Origin: CBDAKK01 sp965216965
GTDB taxonomy: Bacteria > Spirochaetota > Spirochaetia > WTKD01 > G963693115
Direction of reading: 5' to 3'
DNA length: 39,078 nucleotides
Assembly: GCA_965216965.1 (NCBI GenBank)
Contig: CBDCGX010000044.1
Coordinates: 1 to 39,078, forward strand
Positions 34,448-39,078 of this stretch are shown piece by piece. The notes below the pieces were generated by a model. That model did no database searches. It saw only the letters and a program-made list of their open reading frames with translations, and had not been told where the DNA came from. Made by a program: the position numbers and the translations under genes. Every line of letters starts with the position of its first letter. Within the stretch, counting starts at the first letter, position 1.

Positions 34448-35275
34448 ATGAAATTAAAAAAAGATAAAATATTAAAAGGAAAAAATTGTCTCATTACAGG
34501 TGCAAGTTCAGGATTAGGTCGCTGTATTGCTCATAGAATAGTTGAAAGGGGAGCAAATGTAATTCTTGTGGGACGAAATGTAGCTGCGCTTAAGCAAACG
34601 GCTCAACTGTGTTCTTCTAATGCCATGGAAAATATAATAAAAATATGCCCTGCCGATATATCAATTTATTCTGAGGCACAACGTGTTTTTACATATGCTG
34701 TAGAGCATGTAAAAAAAATTGATATTCTTGTTGCTAACGCCGGAATCAGCATGCATGCTAGTACAAGAACATTAGAGCCTATTGTTTTTGAAAAGATGAT
34801 GGCAGGGAATTTTTATACTACAATTAATATTATCCAAGTGTTTTTGAATATGCTCATAGATCTGAAGGGGATGATTTGTGCTATAACGTCTATACAAGCT
34901 GTTGTTGGAGTACCATATCATTCCGCGTATTCGTCTGCAAAACATGCGGTGAGAGGATATTTAGAATCTTTAGAACTTGAACAACCAGAACTTTGCATTA
35001 CAGAAATAATACCGGGATGGATACGAGGTACTAACCTCCGAGCAAATGCGTTAGATGGAAAGGGGCGAATTATTAAAGGAAGAGACAAACATGAATACCA
35101 TAGAACAAGTATTACAGTAGAAGAATGTGCTGATGCTGTTATTAGGGGAATTACTAAGAAACAGCGATATATATATATGCCAGAACTCTGGAGACATATA
35201 GGATTAATAAAGTATTTCTTTAGAGGATATCTAAATAGGTTTATTACAAAGCGACAATTTAAAAGTTCAAAATAA
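34448..35275 (+). CDS. Short-chain dehydrogenase/reductase
   Basis: A classical SDR of 275 aa. TGASSGLGR binds NAD(P); VANAG stabilises the sheet; the catalytic Ser (ITSIQA), Tyr and Lys (YSSAK) are all present. After the active site comes IIPGWIRGTNLRAN. The C-terminal part is basic (GYLNRFITKRQF) and may attach to the membrane, as in SDRs acting on lipids or sterol-like compounds. The substrate is unknown. ATG 34448 follows a TATAAT by 12 nt; an in-frame ATG at 34424 lies upstream of that box and is unlikely. It has a shared terminator at 35304. Confidence 0.88.
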   Translation: MKLKKDKILKGKNCLITGASSGLGRCIAHRIVERGANVILVGRNVAALKQTAQLCSSNAMENIIKICPADISIYSEAQRVFTYAVEHVKKIDILVANAGISMHASTRTLEPIVFEKMMAGNFYTTINIIQVFLNMLIDLKGMICAITSIQAVVGVPYHSAYSSAKHAVRGYLESLELEQPELCITEIIPGWIRGTNLRANALDGKGRIIKGRDKHEYHRTSITVEECADAVIRGITKKQRYIYMPELWRHIGLIKYFFRGYLNRFITKRQFKSSK

Positions 35276-35303
35276 ATCTGGAAGTGCCATATATATTAAA
35301 AAT

Positions 35304-35334
35304 AAAAAGTCTATCTAGAAAGATAGACTTTTTT
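35304..35334. terminator. Bidirectional terminator between SDR and rlpA
   Basis: AGTCTATCT / AGATAGACT pair across an AGAA loop, with A5 before and T6 after, so the stem works as a Rho-independent terminator for both convergent genes. Confidence 0.9.
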
Positions 35335-35356
35335 ATAAGTTTTGATTACATGTTTG

Positions 35357-36613
35357 TTAGTTATAATATCTAATTAAAATATTTGTAAACCCTAGATCAT
35401 ACAATCTTAGCTTTATGTTATCTATAGATTCTGATGTAGTTGGAACTATAACTCTATAGAATGGACCATTTTTTTCTATTTTTGAACTAATTCCGTAATA
35501 GGAAAGTTTATTAGCGATTTCTCTTGCACCATTTGCTCTGCTATAGCTTGCAACTTGAATTTCTTTGGGATAAAGAGGGGTTCGTTGTACTGTAACGGTA
35601 TTGGGTGTATTGTCTGGTATATATACTGTTGTTTTAGGAGGAGAAGAGACATTTTCCTCTGATGATGTATAGGATGGTTGCATTGTTGTGTAAGGAGTTG
35701 CCTGTGCTGTTGTATAAATGGGGTTGGCTGTGTAAGGAGCTACTGATTGTGTTGTTGTGTAAGGAGTTGCCTGTGCTGTTGTATAAATGGGGTTGGTTGT
35801 GATAGGAGCTACTGATTGTGTTGTTGTGTAAGGAGTTGCCTGTGCTGTTGTATAAATGGGGTTGGTTGTGATAGGAGCTACTGATTGTGTTGTTGTGTAA
35901 GGAGTTGCCTGTGCTGTTGTATAAATGGGGTTGGTTGTGATAGGAGCTACTGACTGTGTTGTTGTATAAATAGGTTGTGTTGTATAAAACGGTAATACGT
36001 AAAGAGGTTGGGCGGTTTGAGATGCTTGTGTTTGTTGTGCTCTTTGTGGGTTTTTGTTAAAAATAGGCTTAGATATAGAATTTTTAATAACTACTGGGTT
36101 TCTTTCTACTATAGTTGTTGTAGTTTTTTTAACTGGCACTTTTGCTTTTTCTTCTCCTATTTCTATTATTTCTAGTTTCACAACCGCTGTTCCGTTTGGG
36201 ATCATATTAATATCTTCTGCCGCTTTTTGAGAAAGATCAATTATACGGCCTTTTAAGAAAGGACCTCTGTCATTTATTCTCACAGTGGTTGACCTTTGAT
36301 TGCTAAGATTTATTACTTTAACGATAGAGTTAAAAGGAAGTGTTTTATGAGCAGCAGTATAATCATTCATGTTAAACGATTCGCCATTTGCTGTTGTTCT
36401 GTTTTGGAATGCTTTACCATAATACGATGCAATACCAATGAGTTTATGCTTTGCTAGGTTATTTCTTATTAGCTGTTGCTCTTTTTTCATCCTTGTTATT
36501 CCATTTTTTGTAAGTTGTGTGTTTCTTCTTGAGGATTGTATAGACCAATCTTGAGAGAAAGTATTTGTAGATGTAATAAATAATAGAAATAATGTAAAAA
36601 TGAAGTATTTCAT
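35357..36613 (-). CDS. rlpA: RlpA-like septal protein with repeat linker and SPOR domain
   Basis: RlpA proteins bind or cleave denuded peptidoglycan at the septum. The 418-aa protein has a signal peptide (FTLFLLFITSTNTFSQ), a double-psi beta-barrel domain (GIASYYGKAFQNRTTANGE, TAAHKTLPFNSIVKV, VRINDRGPFLKGRIIDLS) with the catalytic-type Asp in NDRGPF, a Thr/Tyr/Pro/Gln-rich linker made of four 23-residue repeats, and a C-terminal SPOR domain (EIQVASYSRANGAREIANKL to LGFTNILIRYYN). There is no Cys lipobox, so it is secreted rather than lipidated. I chose ATG 36613 because the signal peptide begins there; TATCAT lies 7 nt upstream. Confidence 0.93.
   Translation of the reverse strand: MKYFIFTLFLLFITSTNTFSQDWSIQSSRRNTQLTKNGITRMKKEQQLIRNNLAKHKLIGIASYYGKAFQNRTTANGESFNMNDYTAAHKTLPFNSIVKVINLSNQRSTTVRINDRGPFLKGRIIDLSQKAAEDINMIPNGTAVVKLEIIEIGEEKAKVPVKKTTTTIVERNPVVIKNSISKPIFNKNPQRAQQTQASQTAQPLYVLPFYTTQPIYTTTQSVAPITTNPIYTTAQATPYTTTQSVAPITTNPIYTTAQATPYTTTQSVAPITTNPIYTTAQATPYTTTQSVAPYTANPIYTTAQATPYTTMQPSYTSSEENVSSPPKTTVYIPDNTPNTVTVQRTPLYPKEIQVASYSRANGAREIANKLSYYGISSKIEKNGPFYRVIVPTTSESIDNIKLRLYDLGFTNILIRYYN
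35679..35954 (-). repeat. Four 69-bp in-frame tandem repeats in rlpA
   Basis: Units at 35679-35747, 35748-35816, 35817-35885 and 35886-35954 encode the 23-residue unit TTTQSVAPITTNPIYTTAQ plus ATPY. Three units are virtually identical at the DNA level; the C-terminal one differs (PYTAN for PITTN). Because 69 is a multiple of 3, copy number can change without a frameshift, altering the distance between the barrel and SPOR domains. Confidence 0.93.
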
Positions 36614-36786
36614 AACAGTTATGATATCGGAATAATATTCTATAAGTTTAATATATATATAATATATTTTAAAATAATTTACATATTTGATAAAAACATG
36701 CATATCTAACAGGATAATACGTATAAATATCAAATAGTTGGGTTAAAAGTGTATTAATAAGTTACTAGAAAAAGCGGAAAACACAA

Positions 36787-36814
36787 TTGACAAAGAGTAA
36801 TCTATGAATAGCAT
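36787..36814 (+). promoter_or_regulatory. RCC1 cassette promoter, copy fused to signal peptide
   Basis: TTGACA (36787-36792), a 16-nt spacer (one A shorter than paralogues) and TAGCAT (36809-36814). The conserved block extends back to about 36670. The predicted transcript would start after 36820, downstream of ATG 36804. Confidence 0.5.
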
Positions 36815-37055
36815 ATACAAGGCATATGTATTAGTACTCATAGCGACGCTAGGCATAGGACTGGTTGGTTGCGAAAACAAAGCAGCAGGTGAGGAGCAAG
36901 AGTACTATAGGGTTACATCTATAGTAGCTGGGTTTAAGCACACAGTAGGGATAGATAGCGATGGGACTCTGTGGTCATGGGGATCGAATGATAGTGGACG
37001 ATTGGGAGACGGCACTACAACTGCTAGAAATACTCCAGTGAAACCACCAAAATAA
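36804..37055 (+). pseudogene. RCC1 lipoprotein cassette lacking ribosome site
   Basis: The frame encodes MNSIYKAYVLVLIATLGIGL, lipobox LVGC, ENKAAGEEQEYY, and one RCC1 repeat (DGTLWSWGSNDSGRLGDGT), ending PVKPPK at 37055. Compared with the 37302 copy, about 100 bp carrying the AAGGAGG site, the true start and the TC-tract region are deleted, so the promoter block runs straight into the signal peptide. The ATG at 36804 belongs to the promoter spacer; the likely transcript begins after it, and no other ATG/GTG/TTG precedes the hydrophobic core. Unless transcribed from further upstream it should not be translated. It may be a sequence reservoir. Confidence 0.7.
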
Positions 37056-37080
37056 AGTAAAAACATAACAGAAGACATAG

Positions 37081-37103
37081 CAAGGCATCCTGGAGATGCC
37101 TTG
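37081..37103 (+). terminator. Stem-loop after RCC1 cassette
   Basis: CAAGGCATC / GATGCCTTG with loop CTGGA, identical to the copy at 1110. The next gap (37104-37298) holds the conserved promoter block and no gene. Confidence 0.6.
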
Positions 37104-37228
37104 TGTTATTATTACTGTTATAAAAATACTTTACATTCTTGATAAAAGAATATGTATAACAATTATATGTATAAATGTCAAGTTGAGTTAAAAGTGTATT
37201 CTGAGTTGCTAGAAAGAGCTGAACATCA

Positions 37229-37257
37229 TTGACAAAAGAGTACTATATGAATAACAT
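37229..37257 (+). promoter_or_regulatory. Promoter of RCC1 cassette 37302
   Basis: TTGACA (37229-37234), 17-nt spacer, TAACAT (37252-37257), within the conserved upstream block that begins near 37105. It leaves a leader of about 40 nt before the ribosome site AAGGAGG at 37287-37293. Confidence 0.55.
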
Positions 37258-37301
37258 ATGTAATATATTGTATATATATAATCATTAAGGAGGAATAAAT
37301 G

Positions 37302-38623
37302 ATGGAAACAACTAATTATAAACGAGAAGCTCTTTCTTTTTTAAATAAATACAAAGGATATATATATGTACTTATAGCGATGCTAGGCATAGGACTACTT
37401 GGTTGCGAAAACAAAGCAGCGGGTGCGGAGCAAGAGTACTATAGTTTTACATCCATAGCAGCTGGGAACTCTTACACAGTAGGGATAGATATTGATGGAA
37501 ATCTGTGGTCATGGGGATATAATGGATCTGGACAATTGGGAGACGGCACTGCAGGCCTTACAGCAAATAAAAGCACCCCCGCCCCGTACGAGTACAGAAG
37601 GGAGGGACAACATGGAAGGCAGTATCAGCTGGGGGAAGTCACACAGTAGGGATAGATATTGATGGAAATCTGTGGTCATGGGGATATAATGGATCTGGAC
37701 AATTGGGAGACGGTACTACAGGTGAGACAACAAATAAAAGCACCCCCGTACGAGTACAGAAGGTAGGGGAAACGGCGGGACCCCTTGTAGATAACATAAC
37801 GAAATGGAAGGCGGTATCAGCTGGGGACCATCACACAGTAGGAATAGCAGAAGATGGAAGTTTGTGGTCATGGGGAGATAATGGTAATGGACAATTGGGA
37901 GACGGCACTGAAGGGTTTATGACAGCAAATAAAAGCACCCCCGTACGACTAAAGCAGGGAGGGACAACATGGAAGGCAGTATCAGCTGGGGGGGAACACA
38001 CAGTAGGGATAGATATTGATGGGAATTTGTGGTCATGGGGAGCTAATGGTAATGGACAATTGGGAGACGGCACTGAAGGGTTTATGACAGCAAATAAAAG
38101 TACCCCCGTACAAGTACAGCAGGCAGGGATAACATGGAAGGCAGTATCAGCTGGGGGGGAACACACAGTAGGGATAGATATTGATGGGAATTTGTGGTCA
38201 TGGGGACAGAATGGTAATGGGCAATTGGGAGATGGCACTAGAACTGGTAAAAGAACCCCCGTACGAGTACAGAAGACAGAGGCGGAAACCTTTGTAGATA
38301 ATACAACAAAATGGAAGGCAGTAGCAGTTGGGAACGGGTTCACAGTAGGGATAGATATTGATGGAAATCTGTGGTCATGGGGATATAATGGATCTGGACA
38401 ATTGGGAGACGGCACTACAAGTGAGACAACAAATAAAAGTACCCCCGTACAAGTACAGCAGGCAGGGATAACATGGAAGGCAGTAGCAGGTGGTTTTGCT
38501 CACACAGTAGGGATAGATAGCGATGGAACTCTGTGGTCATGGGGAGCTAATGCTAGTGGACAATTGGGAGACGGCACTACAACAAATAGAAACACTCCAG
38601 TGAAAATACAAATACCAAAATAA
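37302..38623 (+). pseudogene. RCC1 lipoprotein gene, frameshifted by a CCCCG duplication
   Basis: AAGGAGG is followed 8 nt later by ATG 37302 (ATG 37299 is 3 nt earlier; paralogue spacing favours 37302). The product has METTNYKREALSFLNKYKGY, a hydrophobic stretch and lipobox LLGC, ENKAAGAEQEYY, and one RCC1 repeat. At the TC-tract position it has CTCTTTCTTTTTT, which is in frame and can no longer slip easily. At about 37576-37585 the unit CCCCG occurs twice where all other repeats have it once. The +5 shift ends the first frame at 37649. The family frame resumes at once and stays open through six more WSWG repeats to the stop at 38623, ending NTPVKIQIPK. With one CCCCG it would encode a lipoprotein of about 438 aa. 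Confidence 0.85.
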
Positions 38624-38649
38624 AAGTAAAAACATAAAAGAAGACATAG

Positions 38650-38672
38650 CAAGGCATCCTGGAGATGCCTTG
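38650..38672 (+). terminator. Stem-loop after RCC1 cassette
   Basis: CAAGGCATC / GATGCCTTG with loop CTGGA. The gap from here to 38933 carries the conserved upstream block (38733-38930) of the next cassette and no gene. Confidence 0.6.
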
Positions 38673-38858
38673 TGGTGCATAATGAGGGATATGTCTTTAA
38701 GAAAAAACACATGTAATCTTACCAGTTATTTGTTATTACTGTTATAAAAACAATTTACATGCTTGATAAAAACACGCATGTCTAACAGGATAATACGTAT
38801 AAATATCAAGTTGGGTTAAAAGTGTATTCTAAGTTACAAGAAAAAGCAGAAAATACCA

Positions 38859-38887
38859 TTGACAAAAGAGTAATCTATGAGTAATAT
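38859..38887 (+). promoter_or_regulatory. Promoter of the (TC)26 RCC1 cassette
   Basis: TTGACA (38859-38864), 17-nt spacer, TAATAT (38882-38887), the best -10 match of the family. AAGGAGG follows at 38919-38925, 8 nt before ATG 38934. Confidence 0.65.
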
Positions 38888-38933
38888 ATAGAATATATAT
38901 TGTAATTATATAATCATTAAGGAGGAATACATA

Positions 38934-39078
<145 letters not shown>

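Noticed and set aside
35679..35954. Possible CRISPR array
   Set aside because: The 69-bp units are contiguous, in frame with rlpA and have no spacers; no cas gene is near.
37831..38415. 194-codon minus-strand ORF rich in Pro and Cys opposite the RCC1 repeats
   Set aside because: A shadow of the repeated plus-strand gene; its repetition follows directly from the RCC1 repeats, and similar shadows occur opposite the other copies.

Overview
The window is AT-rich DNA from a bacterium with a compact genome. It uses the standard code: TGG is Trp and TGA is stop. It combines lipoprotein genes with LxxC lipoboxes, a ThrRS without its N-terminal TGS domain, a carotenoid-type membrane flavoprotein, a flavodiiron protein and many amino-acid biosynthesis genes. 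That mix suggests a spirochaete-like, possibly host-associated anaerobe or microaerophile. This is an inference from gene content; no rRNA or other phylogenetic marker settles it.

Both ends (1-1900 and 36670-39078) are made of one family of RCC1-repeat lipoprotein cassettes. The full cassette has a conserved upstream block of about 150 bp with a TTGACA/17 bp/TAAYAT promoter, an AAGGAGG ribosome site, a lipoprotein signal peptide ending in LxGC-ENKAAG, near-identical RCC1 repeats, and a CAAGGCATC/GATGCCTTG stem-loop. Two copies carry a TC dinucleotide tract right after the start codon ((TC)4 and (TC)26), and both are out of frame. Another copy has a 5-bp tandem duplication, one has lost its ribosome site and start, and one is a single-repeat fragment. 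Inside the repeats the DNA is almost invariant except for about six codons per repeat, which differ almost everywhere. The whole looks like a phase-variable and sequence-variable surface antigen system, and is the most unusual part of the window.

Between the ends lies a 35-kb core. On the plus strand, trpGD, trpC, trpF, trpB and trpA (1987-7313) lack trpE. TrpC, TrpF and TrpB appear to be one fusion polypeptide interrupted by three single-base shifts, one of them at an A11 run. Converging on it is aroF-proA-proB (10548-7317), with proB shifted at an A10 run. Then follow a flavodiiron gene with a strong terminator, tRNA-Leu(GAG), an rdgB-pepF-ogt operon, msrA, hisI, a GT32 glycosyltransferase divergent from a GNA1-like acetyltransferase, and metY. 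A zinc metallopeptidase lipoprotein gene broken by one base comes next.

The second half of the core has a pyruvate dehydrogenase operon (pdhA-pdhB-pdhC-lpd, with pdhC shifted by one base), thrS overlapping an M32 carboxypeptidase, pgsA, a second GT32 gene (shifted at an A-run), a fused lycopene-cyclase-like/FAD desaturase-like gene, a small lipoprotein, four tRNA genes (His, Arg, Lys, Leu), an SDR and rlpA with a 4 x 69-bp in-frame repeat.

The core supplies tryptophan, proline, histidine and methionine steps, acetyl-CoA, oxygen and oxidant defence, envelope lipid and sugar modification, and a cell-wall RlpA protein. Several genes appear to be leaderless: a -10 box sits 6-7 nt before the start codon. 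At least seven single-base disruptions fall in otherwise well-conserved genes. Two are at A10/A11 runs where transcriptional slippage could restore expression. The others are at short runs and could be real decay or uncorrected sequencing indels; raw reads would decide.
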